64,000 nt of DNA from Phyllostachys edulis (taxonomy: Eukaryota > Streptophyta > Magnoliopsida > Poales > Poaceae). Location: the NCBI GenBank assembly GCA_036346405.1, contig CM070566.1, forward strand, positions 13,201,533 to 13,265,532, read 5' to 3'. The position numbers and the translations under genes were made by a program. Below the pieces are notes generated by a model. That model saw nothing but the letters and a program-made list of their open reading frames with translations. It did not search any database and had not been told where the DNA came from. Positions 11,884 to 22,471 of the stretch are shown in pieces (position 1 is the first letter of the stretch; each line of letters starts with the position of its first letter).

Positions 11884-12425
11884 TTATAGATGTTTATTAA
11901 TGAAGTCTACCATAAGCTTGTTCACAAGGTCAGGGAATTGCTCTTGAACAACGTGGGATCCTTCCGGGATGTAAGTGTTCTCATGGTCTAGAGCAATTTA
12001 TTTTAGCTTCTCGCTAGACATGTATTCTTTCATCGCGGGAAACTTGAGGATGTAGTCTGTCTGACCCATGATCACAAACATTGGCATTTCAAACCTTGGA
12101 TTTGCACATTCTAGTTTTTCTGCCTTGGTCCTATTAAGATATTAACAGAAGTTTGTTAGTAACATCCTTATGTTTGTAGAAGTCTTAAGTCACAAGGTTA
12201 CATAATGCTACATAATACTAATATCATCATATCAGGAAAGTAAGATTAGTTTAGCAAATTTGGGCATGTTTGGACCTAGTTGTTGGCATATTTTGCATAT
12301 CCTCACCTGTATGGAACTTGGAGGCAAAGTGATGAAACCTGTTTTCTCATCTGAGCGGTGTAAGCCGAGAGGTCTTCTTGATGAACCATCGAGGCATCGG
12401 TGTTGATTCATCTGCAAAGTCCATG
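11884..12425 (-). pseudogene. Captured fragment of an alpha/beta-hydrolase (epoxide-hydrolase-like) gene
   Basis: Two exon-like pieces on the minus strand resemble the C-terminal part of plant soluble epoxide hydrolases. The upstream piece (about 12,425-12,307) shows 'TPMPRWFI', 'EDLSAYTAQ' and 'LQVPYR' in different frames and ends at a CAG/GTGAGG donor. The downstream piece (about 12,127-11,884) shows 'MPMFVIMGQTDYILKFPAM' and 'YIPEGSHVVQEQFPDLVNKL', with 'NKHL' before the stop. The His in 'EGSHVVQE' corresponds to the catalytic His of the triad. The nucleophile Asp and the N-terminal half are missing. An in-frame TAA follows 'SSEKLK', and the upstream exon has frameshifts. An intact intron between the pieces shows DNA-level capture rather than retro-copying. 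No function is expected. Confidence 0.75.
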
Positions 12426-12881
12426 ATGCCTTATTTGTAAGCATTCGTAAATCATTCCAATCAAACACTAGCATACATTCAGAAATGAAGAGCAAGAATC
12501 ATGCAAAATTCCTAATCAACAACGAATTGTTTGATGGATTTGTTCAAAAGCGATACTCTAATTCTATATATGGAGTTCAATTCTAAGGCTCGATTCAATC
12601 GCTTCGTCATGTATAAAATCTGCTCACCTCGAGGCGTCTGCACAGAGGGAGAGGAGGCGTCCTGGAGGTCGGCGAGGGTGTCCGCGATGGCAGCGTAGCA
12701 ACACAATCTCCGGCGACGACGACGTGCTGCGGTGGAGGCGGCCGATTAAGCACTCGATGGTGGCGGCTCGACGACTTAGCGGACAAGTCGAGGTGGAGAA
12801 GCGGCAGCAATGGGGGAAGGAGGCGGGCAATGACAAGGTGGGGAAGGAGGCGGCGCCAGACTGGCGGGTGGCGGCGTTGGT

Positions 12882-13111
12882 AGGGCCAGGTGAGAGGCGG
12901 TGCGTTAGGGATGATGAAACGAAGGGGTATGCAGCGCTAAGTGGGAAGGGCTGTTTCGCAAGAAGTTCGGGAATTAGGGGTTTTTTTGCAAAACGGTTTA
13001 AGTGATTTGGGGCTTTCCACCCTTGTAGATCTGAGCCACACGAGCTAGATCGGACGGCCTGAGTTAGCATTAGCACATTATCATCCAAATAGCCATTAGC
13101 ACTAGATACGT

Positions 13112-13115
<4 letters not shown>
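12882..13115 (-). repeat. Right terminal inverted repeat of the Pack-MULE
   Basis: Inverted partner of 10,450-10,681. Its outer end is followed directly by (TA)n. Confidence 0.85.

Positions 13116-13197
<82 letters not shown>
13116..13197. repeat. (TA)n microsatellite, right of the Pack-MULE
   Basis: About 82 bases of TA repeat. Lengths of such tracts are often unreliable in assemblies. Confidence 0.95.
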
Positions 13198-13199
<2 letters not shown>

Positions 13200-13874
13200 T
13201 CTATTACTGCTACTTGCTATCGGTACGCTAATTAGTTAATTATTCTTCTCCACGTCTCGGCATACAGCCGTAATTTATTTCGTTTTTCCTCGCGCATATC
13301 GTGCTCCATACATTGGATTTGTTTTTGGTACAACATGTTCCTCTCCCCGTCGCGCATAACTCACTCGTATTTTACACGGTTTAGCGTGCACCCTGACACA
13401 TCCATCCCTTCTATGTATGTCAATATGTTAATGTCATACTTTTTAAATAGTGCCTTCTGTTGGTGCGCTTACCCAGTTAGTATTCTCGATATCTCAGTAT
13501 ACAATTGCACCCAGAACCGGTGTGCCGCGTTGTTTTGTGCAATCAAATCCCACAGAAAGATCCTCTTTTCGCGCAAGACAAGACAAAACACTTAAAGAGA
13601 TCCTTCAGATAAAACCCTTACGATCTCCCAGCTAAGATCTCTTGCCCACCTATTTTCTATTCCCCTTCCTATAAAAACTTACTAAATTTCTTGCCTATGC
13701 TTACGTACGGCATTCTGGCCTCAAGTGTACTGTTATGATTGCTAGGTTGTGTCCTAGTCAGAGTAGGTGGTTCTTTTCGCGTAATAATAAGTGTATAGCG
13801 GAAAGTCCATACCAAATGGCGCCTCATACAGATATTCGGCCTGCTCGTGCAGAGGCGCAAAACCAGGTGGTTTT

Positions 13875-14180
13875 TGATGGGATCTCTAAACTAGTCTCAG
13901 ATCAGTAGTTAACTCACATAAAAAAGAGTGATAAAATATCATCTATTTATTCGTTTTTAACTAAAAAAATCTCAAAATAACAAATAGTAATAATAACAGG
14001 GTCTTATGGTCAATGTTTACTTAACTTGCCACGCAGGACTAAAAAAACAAATAAACTCTTGCAGCGAAACGAAAATCTTGAAATAGCCAATCAACATGCC
14101 CACAGGCCAATCGAGTGGAGAACGAATCCTAATCGTAAAACCTTCATGGTACTCCTGAGCGTAAAACCTTCATGGTACTT
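13875..14180 (-). repeat. Remnant of the downstream LTR of the outer gypsy element
   Basis: 'aactagtctca.atcagtag' to 'aaaaccttcatggtact' matches 14,936-15,195 with scattered substitutions, then stops. A deletion has joined this remnant to internal sequence. A 25-base unit ('cgtaaaaccttcatggtact') is doubled at about 14,135-14,180. Confidence 0.65.
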
Positions 14181-14873
14181 CATGTGTTGCGAGTATCAAC
14201 CATCTGCGACGATTCTCCACAGGTTTAGTTGGTAAGGTAGAAAAGCAATGTAGATGAGAGGGAATAGCACAATAGACAAGACGGAACAGGTAGAGAAGAC
14301 ATAAACAACTTAATTAGGGGAAACACATTATACCCAAAGGCAAAACACAAAGAAAATATAGCTAAAACGCTATGAAAGAACAATTAAACTCTTCAATTTA
14401 AAGCCTTAGTGCGACTGTAACATAATGTTTGACAGCAAAACTGCAGCTCCCACTTATATACAACCCAAATAAAGACCTATTGCAACAACGATCTAAAAAC
14501 ACTACTAAAACTCTAACAGGATGGCTCCCATTTTGAACTGGACAACAAAAACTCTTCAGAACTCTGGAATGAAGCAACGAAGATACTCTTGACGATTGCC
14601 GGTGACTTGACTGCTTTCTTCCTGACTGGAGAAATTAATGAGGCGAGAAAGTCAATTTAAAATTATAAAATAATATTCAGCAAAGATAAGGAACAAGATA
14701 AGAAAAGAATAGACTAAGATAAGAATAGATTAGAGTGAGATAAGAAAAGAATTAGAACAGATGAGAAAACAACAACTACTTAAATCAAATTATGTTGATT
14801 TGATTTAGAAATTTTTTTGAAGCTTTTGACTAAAACGACCATGCTAACTAAGGTTACGTTCTACAGTCGATAT
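14181..14873 (-). other. Residual internal region of the outer gypsy element
   Basis: AT-rich, with no coding domain seen. 'aagataag' and 'agaatagatta' words recur at 14,690-14,760. Confidence 0.4.
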
Positions 14874-14886
14874 GGTTCTGATACCA
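14874..14886 (-). other. Primer-binding site of the outer gypsy element
   Basis: TGGTATCAGAACC on the minus strand, four bases downstream of the LTR end at 14,891. It is close to the initiator tRNA-Met complement TGGTATCAGAGC. Confidence 0.65.
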
Positions 14887-14890
14887 CCTT

Positions 14891-16041
14891 TGTCGGGACC
14901 CAAAAATACGATTAAGGAACCATCTATGTATTCTGAACTAGTCTCAAATCAGTAGCTAGCTCACACAGAAAACAATGATGAAATGCCATCCATTCATTCG
15001 TTTTTAACTAAAAAATCTTAAAATAACAAAAAGTAATAATAAATGGACCTTATGGTCAATGTTTATTTAACTTGCCACGCAGGGCTAAAAAAACAAATAA
15101 ACTCTTGCAGCAGAACGAAAATCTTGAAATGGCCAATCAACATGCCCACCGGCAATCGAGTAGAGAACGCATCCTAATCCACAAAACCTTCATGGTACTC
15201 TTGAGCAACTTGATATTCTTCAACTGAGCAACAATGGCGTAAAGCTGTGAGTACATAAAGCACTCAACAAGTCATGGGGAAATATATACAAATAGTATTC
15301 ATGTAGGGCTTGAACAAAAGTTAGCTGTATGATTCTTTTGCATAAAGCTGCATTGACGATAAATACAATAAATAGATTGAAATGCATAATTGAAAAGAAT
15401 AATAAATAAGTAAACAAATTCCTTTGAAACAACTAGTGAACTACCCATTCACTTCTCAAGACAAACCACCGAGTGAATTACCCATTCACCGAACGGACAT
15501 TATTTTCATCAAGTGAACTTCCCATTCACACTCCGACACATTTTATAAAGAAACTCTACCTATCGTGTGAAATCCCTGGACACGTCTATAACCGCAGATA
15601 CGGCTATTCGAATAGTTTTGCATTCTACAAAGGTTGTACAACTTTACCCACATAACATGACTTCTCTAGTTTGTTTGGCATCCGTCGATACCACTGCTCA
15701 CTACGTTAGGTAAGCAGTCTAGAGCACGCGTCAAGGCCTTTACAAAGTTTTGTTTTGACCCGGTTCTGCTCGCTAAGGTTTTAACACTGAATGTTTTTCC
15801 GACCAGATAGGGCCCCCTTTTGCGCCAAACACAAACCAAACAGAACCAAATCAAAATATTGCTATTAGTTAGCCAGGTCCATCCCATCAAACAAGTGGTT
15901 GTACGGTTAAGGCCTAGTTCAATGGCAAATAAGATTAAGTCCTTAACAAGTTACTCAGGCGAGTCTACCACAAACCCACGACGTGTTAACCACACCCTCA
16001 ATCCACAACCGCTCGCCCGAGCGAAAATCATTTTGTTTAAC
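14891..16041 (-). repeat. Outer gypsy LTR, 3' portion (left of the copia insertion)
   Basis: LTR DNA from its CA end (TGTCGGGACC on the plus strand) to the target duplication TTAAC at 16,037-16,041. It shares the antisense 'aggttgtacaactttaccca' motif (about 15,628) with the lone LTR near 5.9 kb. The open frames here are accidental. Confidence 0.65.
16037..16041. repeat. Target-site duplication TTAAC, left (copia)
   Basis: Identical to 50,969-50,973. Confidence 0.88.
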
Positions 16042-16397
16042 TGTAGGACCGGAAAGGCGACTAGAGGGGGGGTGAATAGACGCTTTCTCTATTTTTCTTC
16101 TCGATCAAACTCAACACTATTTTCACTCCAATAACTACAAAAGCTATGAAGATCTGTATACAGGCACAGCGGATGACCTGTGTTGAATCTGATCTAACCC
16201 CGAAGCAAAAGACTACAAACATCTCAAAACCGCACGCATACCCACAGCAAACAGAGATTCAGTCGAATCAGGATAGCAGCCCAAGCTAATAAAAAAATAA
16301 ACAGATTCGGTCATAGCAAGGATGGCTGCCACAGGCAATAAACAAAACAACCGGTTGCAGTCACTTAGCAATAAGCAAAACTAACGCAAACTGCTGG
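16042..16397 (-). repeat. Copia downstream LTR, outer part
   Basis: Matches 48,759-49,112 at roughly 95 percent by eye. Interrupted at GCTGG by the Tekay element; it resumes at 32,186. Confidence 0.9.
16393..16397. repeat. Target-site duplication GCTGG, left (Tekay-like)
   Basis: Identical to 32,186-32,190 at the other end of the element. Confidence 0.92.
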
Positions 16398-16943
16398 TGT
16401 AACATCCCAACTGTATAATTAGGGTTATTCAAGTATAATTATATGTGTAGAAATTAAAACTTTTCTCACATCTTGAAAACCCTAATCGCTCATGTAATTC
16501 TTGTCCAAGAGTTGTGTAATCCAAAACACAAAGCTCTTGTTGACCAAAAGTCAAATTCATTTTCCAATTATCTTAAATCTTGTGCCGATCATTTGGAAAT
16601 ATTTCCTTGGTCCTAAAGCTGATGTGGGACCCTCTGAAAAATATCACAAGTTGTAAAACTAGTTTGATAAATTTTGGAGATAAAACAATCCTTTAAACAA
16701 CCTTAATGAATTTCCTGAGAAAAATGCATTGCATAATAACCTCTGGAAATTTTATGTCAGGTTAATCTCATTGTCAACAAGCTCCTGTAAAAATTTCATG
16801 AATTTTGGAGTTGAATTGCTATCCCAAACAATTTTGCAAAGTCTCAGTTGTTAGAAATTAAACTTAAAACATGGCTCTGTTCCTTGGGCTAGTCAGATTC
16901 AAAGTCGGGTCCACCAACCCCATCGACCTCCTTTCCCACCTCA

Positions 16944-17752
16944 TCAGGTCATAGCCGTTGGATCAAAGATCCACGGTCATGACCTCCCCTGTGTGTAAAA
17001 CCGCAAAGACCTCCCTTCGATATCTATCACCTTGTCCAGGTCATAGCCCTTGGATTAAGATCCAACCGGCCCTGACCTCCCCTTGTTATCAAACCTCAAA
17101 AACCACCTTCCACCTTGGCGAGGTCATAGCTGTTGGATTTACATCCAACCGCTCCTGACCTCCCCTCACTGTTAAGCTAAGCAAACTTCCCACCTACATG
17201 AGGTCACAGCCATTGGATTAAAAATCCATGGTCGCGACCTCCTCCTCTTAACCTAACTATCAGACCTCCCTTTGCACTCACTTGAGGTCGCGGTAGTTGA
17301 TTTACATCCAAAGGCCACGACCTCCTCTCGAAAAACATCACTGCAAGGTCCTCCGCCTTGATGAGGTCATAACCCTTGGATCGAAAATCTAAGGCCATGA
17401 CCTCCTTGTTTTTTTCGCCTTTGGATCTCGCTCAACGCACGAGATCAAAGGGGCCGTTCGGACCACCCTTTATTGGCCGTTGGATTTACATCTCGCGGTC
17501 GCTAATCAATGGGCAGTTCGGACCATCTCTTGAGCCCTTAGATCGAAATCGGAGGGCTAAGACCTCCTTTGCGCTACGCGCAAGGCCTCAGACCTCCCTT
17601 TCACCGTGCGTGTCGACCTCCCCATCAGGTCAGTGCCCTTGGATTTTAATCCAAAGGCCATGACCTCCCCCTCATGCTTTTATGTTCGCGTGCGGTTAAG
17701 ACCTCACAGGAGGTCCGCACCGTTGGATGGAGATCCAACGCTTTGGACCTCC
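16944..17752 (+). repeat. Array of about ten hairpin-forming dyads in the LTR
   Basis: Every 75-90 bases a unit reads roughly GAGGTCATAGC-CCTTGGAT-nnnn-ATCCAAGG-CCATGACCTCC, an imperfect palindrome of about 43 bases. Clear units are at 16,944-16,988, 17,036-17,081, 17,119-17,163, 17,200-17,243, 17,284-17,325, 17,362-17,404, 17,626-17,668 and 17,710-17,752. Two weaker ones lie around 17,460-17,580. Arms stay complementary while their bases vary between units (for example GTTGGAT/ATCCAAC and ATTGGAT/ATCCATG). Confidence 0.85.
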
Positions 17753-18169
17753 TGTCCCATTTTCCCACGTGCGCTTACACATTAAGGAAATCGGAGGGCC
17801 ACGACCTCCCCGTCCCTGATCGTGTGGCTGGGACCTCCTCCCAGCCACTTAAAACATAATGGTTCAAAATTGTCATCCGATGGTTAGGACCTCCCCTGGT
17901 CTTATCCAACGGTCATAAAGACCTCCCCTGTTCTTCTCCTTCCATGGTCATGCCTGCGAGCTCCTGAGCGGGGAGTTAATGCACGCCTACCCCTATGTAC
18001 TTTTAACAGCTCTTTGCTGACCCGCATTTAATGCAGGTCAGCCTTCCGCCTCTCTGGTCAGCACAGGCCTGCACCTTGTCAACCTTGTGTCTTGTCCAAG
18101 CCATGGACCTCCCATGGGCCAAGCTCACCATGAGCTTAGCCAGTGGTCCACGACCTCCTGTGCCCTAAG

Positions 18170-18176
18170 TATAAAG
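18170..18176 (+). promoter_or_regulatory. Candidate TATA box of the Tekay-like 5' LTR
   Basis: TATAAAG within 'ctaagtataaagcctcc'. It is conserved in the other LTR at 28,633-28,639. If used, U3 is about 1.8 kb and contains the whole dyad array. Confidence 0.45.
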
Positions 18177-21100
18177 CCTCCCCACTTTGTCTGCTGGCTT
18201 CCTTTGCACACCATTGTTCCTTGGCTTACACCCCCTGTCTTGTGAGCTCTAAACCACCAAAGCTTCCTTGGCCGCCATTGCTGGAGCTTGAAGCTCCTCG
18301 GTGGACAAGGGTCATTGGAGTTTTTCCTCCTTTTCTCTGAGCTTCTTTTGTGCCATTCCCTCTGGGACCAAGACCTAACTTGTTTTGGTTTGGGCATTTA
18401 CAGAAGTGGCCAAAGGGGATCTTGGAGCTGGAGCTGTAGCCGTGGTGCAACCTCATCTTCCTCGGCCCGGTCTTCACCTTCCTCCACTTCCCAAAGACCT
18501 TAGGACCTCCTGTACTCCTCCCGTTAGTCCCTTAGCTGCGGCACCGCTGAATGATGTCGCGGAGCTTTTCTTGGCGACGCTTGAATGTCGCATGAGCTCT
18601 ATTTTGCATTTTTGTCTTTGGCGTCTTTGGTCATTCTTGCCCTCTCCGGCTCATGGCGTTTAAGGCCGCCGCTGCATGGAGAGTAGGCCCACAGGATGCG
18701 CTGGCTATTGCGGTCCCGACGGTGCCCTCGGTCTGCCGCCGTTCTAAATCGCCCGGCGATAAGCCGTGGGACGCCCTCAAATTTTGTCGGACGTCCCGAC
18801 CATGCCATTGTCGTTTTAGGACAAAGATTTGCCGCTTTAATACCTCAATCATTGTAATCATTGGGTGGGTCTTAAATGCCTTTTAATCCGCCCTTTGTTG
18901 CGCATTTAAGATCTTGCGCGGACCTCCTCGCTGTCCCGCAAGCATTTATTCCATGTCCAGCGTGCTTGCTGCTGGGTGGGACGTCAGACCTCCTCCGAGG
19001 AGATCTGAGCGCCCAAGACCTCCCTTGCGCGATCGTGGCCGTCCGGACCTCCTTGGAGGTGCGTGGACGTTAGATCTCTGCGTAGGACCTCCTCGAGGTC
19101 ATCTCACCGTTGAGGACCTCCCTTTAGATCTGGTCCGTCCGGACCTCCCTCATCGTTGTGGTCCGTTGGATTCTCCATCTACGGCCACGACCTCCCTCAC
19201 CTCGCGCATGTGCGTTGCTAGGAGGTCCAGACCTCTGGACCTCGTGGCTGTGTGCGTTGTTCTCCTGGGAGGTTCGAGCCGTTAGATCTATGATCTGTGG
19301 CTCACGCCCTCCTTGTCCTTGTGTGTTTTAGAAATTCCAGTGAGCTCTAGTTATAAACTAAAAATGGTATGAACTTTAGAATTGCATATCTTTGTCGTTC
19401 TAAACCCAAATAAGGTCATTCAAATTGTGTTAGCTCTGTCTTGAACTTGACTTTAATCCAAAAATGATTGTAAGTTGAGTTCAGCCCCAGAGCACAGTTT
19501 TGCCATTAGATTTTAAAACTCACTTTAAATATACACTCCAATTAATGCTTAACTTATAAAGTACATAACTAATGCTATGTAGATCATTTTTGGGTGAGAC
19601 CAACTTTGTTGGTTTCCTCTAATAATGAACTCACTGTGAAAATTAGTTTTGAGCATGTTGCTGTTATAGAAATGAGGACTTGTGCATTATAATTTTGTTC
19701 AAGTTCTTGTTTTTGAAAAATTATGGAAAGTGCAATCTAGCTCCAAATGAGATGAACTCAATTGTGTTATTCATCTCATAAGGTGCTGGTTTTACAGTAA
19801 AAATTTCAGCTTCACTTCTGTTCTAGAAAATGTTGCCTCATAATTAAATTAGTGAATAGTGCGGTTTGGTATTAATAGGTTGAGCAGAATTGATTTCATC
19901 ATATCTTTTGCATCAAGAATCCAAATCAATTGGTTCTTGTTGCTAAATTCATGATAAATCATTGTCTTGCTGCTGTAGAAAATTCAGAGTGTTTGGAGTT
20001 CGTTTGCTGTGCTGTCTTTGTTGTTTAAATCGTTCTTATCGTTGGTTTTCGTCTTTTCCGTTAGGCTTCGACATTTGTGGTGATCCCGAGAGTGACCCTC
20101 TGCCACAATTTGAGCAACAACAAGGCAAGCAGTTTGACCATTTCCATCATTGTCCCATTACTTTAAAGCTTAATATATTGTTTTACTTCTATGTATGCAT
20201 GCTACTTTGTGTTAAATGTCGCTAGTAATCCTATAGTTGCATAATCTGTAGGAATTGTTTATCCTCTACTACCAATGAGCCTAGGTTATTTGCTGTGGTT
20301 TGAGCTCGTTGGATGAGCTCTTATCACTTAGTAGTTTCGATTTAAATTGCTTAGACATGCTTAGTTATCGGTAGCAATGGGCGATCATCGACTTAGTCGA
20401 TGGTCTTGATCACTCAAAACTGATTATTACTCCTATATGTCCAGCACTTGTGCTTTGATTAATTTGTAAAATCAAAAACTGAAAATAAAAGATTGATTTT
20501 GACTTGGGCATATTGGATGGATGGTGCGGTTTTTGGAATGTGGTGGTATGCCTGGGTCCCTAAGGACCGAGTACTTGGGTCACTAAGCCAAGCGCTTTTG
20601 CGTGCTAACCACACGAGGGGGATATGGGACCTCTCTTGACTAAGTACTTTGGGAGGTGTTAATTATGAGCTGGTCGGTTGGTATGTTTTACAAGAAAATG
20701 TGTGTGTGTGGTGTGGGAGGGAGCATTGGCGGACGGTTAGGGCTGTCTAATGTGTCCTTGTCCCGTGGGATGCGGCTCGTAATTAGCATCGTCCATTGGA
20801 AATGTCTCAGAGGACTTAGCCGTGCAAGCATACCAAAGGTAGTGTGCTTAAAGGAAAGGCGATGCGACGTGTGGGTACATTGGTACACCCTGCGCAGGTT
20901 AAAACTATTGAATAGCCTCGCCCTAGGTTATGGACATGCTTGGTAAGGTCGTTCAAGACTAGACTACAACCTTTAATTAAAACTTGACATGGTTGGTATG
21001 AACGGGGAGTTCATGCTATTGTTGTGGTGACTTGGGTTAGTCACTTCTAGGTTGTTATTGTTGTTGTTACTATGTTACTACCTCGTTGTATTTCAACAAT

Positions 21101-21708
21101 TAAAATGCTTTGCCAAATTGCCTTCAATCAATTATGTTATTGCAAATGAAACTTGCTTTATGCTAAAATGAGTCCAAAGCCTCATCCACTTAAATAAAGC
21201 TTGCATGTAGCTATTTATAGTTCTGTTATCTCACACGTAAGTCTTGCGGAGTACTTTATGTACTCATCGCCGTGGTTGTGGCATTTTTTGTGGCTTTTGT
21301 TGCAGAGGAAGAAGGAGAGCTCCAAGAGCCTCTCTTACGTACTACGTGTTGCGCTTTCTTCGACGACTAGCTTGGCGGTCCGAGATGCCTAGGGGTTAAG
21401 GCACACCGATTGGCTTTGTGTTATAGCCATCTTTATGGCACTTTTGCTTCATTGTTGTCTCTTTAGATTTGTTGCTATTTGGCCTAAAGGCCCTCTTTGT
21501 AATAACCTATTCGTATTAATATTAACTTCGGTTTGTTGCTCATGTACTATGTGTTGTATGGAATTGATACACTCTTTTGTTGTGAGGTATGTATCTTGCA
21601 TTCGGGAGTATACATCTCTCGAGACTGGGTTTATTTGGTTGATAATACTAGGGTCAATTGGATGACTAAGTATTATGAGCTTAATAAATCCGGGTGCTCA
21701 CAAAAAGT

Positions 21709-21720
21709 TGGTATCAGAGC
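21709..21720 (+). other. Primer-binding site of the Tekay-like element
   Basis: TGGTATCAGAGC, complementary to the 3' end of initiator tRNA-Met, six bases after the LTR end. Confidence 0.9.
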
Positions 21721-22471
21721 TATACTGACCATAGTAACGCAAGCTTGGTCGTCTTTAGGATATTTTGAAAACCTAATTTCAAAGTATCAAATGAGTTTGG
21801 AAAGCTTAAGGAAATTCTCAGATTTTACTCCTTATCTATCTTAGCTTTCTTCTCATCTCACTCTAATTTGAGTTTTAAAAGTTGTTTTCCTCTCTTCCTT
21901 CTACAAAATAGTTGTTATCGATTAATGGGGTTTTGGGGAATCAATGAGTTTGGCAAATTGAAGTGTTAGCTGCCCATCTACAAGGTTTTGAAGCTTCTGG
22001 AATGGCCAAATTCGACTGGAAGCTTTGATGCAAAATCTGGACAGCAAGCGTCAATTTCCGGACAGCAAGCTCAAAGGTTCCAATTAGGGTAGAGAATGAG
22101 AGGTTAAATCAACTAAAACTTGTGGGAATAAAAGGGTAAGATGTGATACTAGTTAGCTAAGTATCTAACACTTATTTCGCTGCATTAACCTTGCTCTCTA
22201 ATAGTTTTAGATCTCATCTCACGATCTGATTTTAATCTTCTTGATCAATTACTCGTTCATTCAATACGGGTTAGTTGAGTTGAGAAGTTGGGCCTTGCTT
22301 TTGGTGTTTCTTGGCTGTTTTTAGAGTCTTTTAGAAGCTTCTAAAGTTGATTTACTCGCTGTTTTGGCTTTCGTTTAGGGTGATATTCCATTCCCCTAGT
22401 CGATCGCTTTTGCTTCTTTTAAAGGCTTTGTTTTTTCGAGTCTAGTTGCTAACCAAAATTTCTTGTAACAG
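21721..22471 (+). other. Untranslated leader of the Tekay-like element
   Basis: Non-coding DNA between the PBS and gag. 'ggacagcaagc' is repeated near 22,040-22,072. The open frame at 21,533-21,844 runs across the LTR border and is accidental. Confidence 0.6.

Larger units (their letters stand above)
10450..13115. mobile_element. Pack-MULE: Mutator-like element carrying gene fragments
   Basis: A 2.67-kb element has long terminal inverted repeats (10,450-10,681 and 12,882-13,115). Outer ends read GGGAATATATAGAGCTAATG and, on the other strand, GAAAACGTATCTAGTGCTAA. From 'GCTAATGGCTATTTGGATGAT' inward the two arms match closely for about 200 bases. Long inverted repeats and captured gene pieces without a transposase define Pack-MULEs, which are common in grasses. 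The element is non-autonomous. The interior holds a (CCG)n-rich part with an imperfect roughly 90-bp repeat at 10,730-10,930, a non-coding AT-rich part at 10,970-11,850, and epoxide-hydrolase-like exons on the minus strand. The expected 9-11 bp target duplication cannot be defined because both flanks are (TA)n. Confidence 0.82.
9151..13874 (+). pseudogene. RPA1-like (DUF223) replication protein A relic, 5' part
   Basis: Plant RPA 70-kDa-like proteins (DUF223, OB folds) bind single-stranded DNA. Many grass copies are carried by Helitrons. Recognisable pieces, in order: 'LDLVLVDEHVLHV' (9159-9197), 'AEVPGEHVQQ' (9296), 'LQEGHVYVLRCFLV' to 'YMVELTYYTK' (9333-9447) of the first OB fold; 'DVPPNFPIYA' (9462); 'VIGVIVGVSNAASI' (about 9640); 'NYEVRLTLWGTTSNRF' (9847, after a TAG acceptor) of the second OB fold; 'HWYISPNVPKAATFAARY' (10,180-10,240). 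After the Pack-MULE comes 'TVMIARLCPSQSRWFF' with 'NNKC' (13,729-13,870), matching the start of the third OB fold with its zinc-binding stretch. The rest is at 52,931 onward. The frame shifts between 'HVQQ' and 'LQEGH'. No Helitron Rep/helicase is present, so the vehicle is unproven. Disruption by two insertions makes this a probable pseudogene. Confidence 0.78.
16398..21702 (+). repeat. Tekay-like 5' LTR (5,305 bp)
   Basis: Begins TGTAACATCCC and ends GGGTGCTCACA. It contains the dyad array at 16,944-17,752, a CCTCC-rich stretch at 18,985-19,300 and a TATA box at 18,170. The rest (19,320-21,700) is AT-richer and non-coding. Short open frames recur at the same places in both LTRs simply because the LTRs are copies. 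Confidence 0.93.

Noticed and set aside
17674..17859. A 61-codon frame found identically at 28,139-28,324
   Set aside because: Identity follows from the two LTR copies. The frame spans a dyad unit and has no homology.
21709..21720. tRNA-like sequence
   Set aside because: Only the 12-base complement of the tRNA-Met 3' end is present. It is a primer-binding site, as at 48,745-48,756; no cloverleaf surrounds it.
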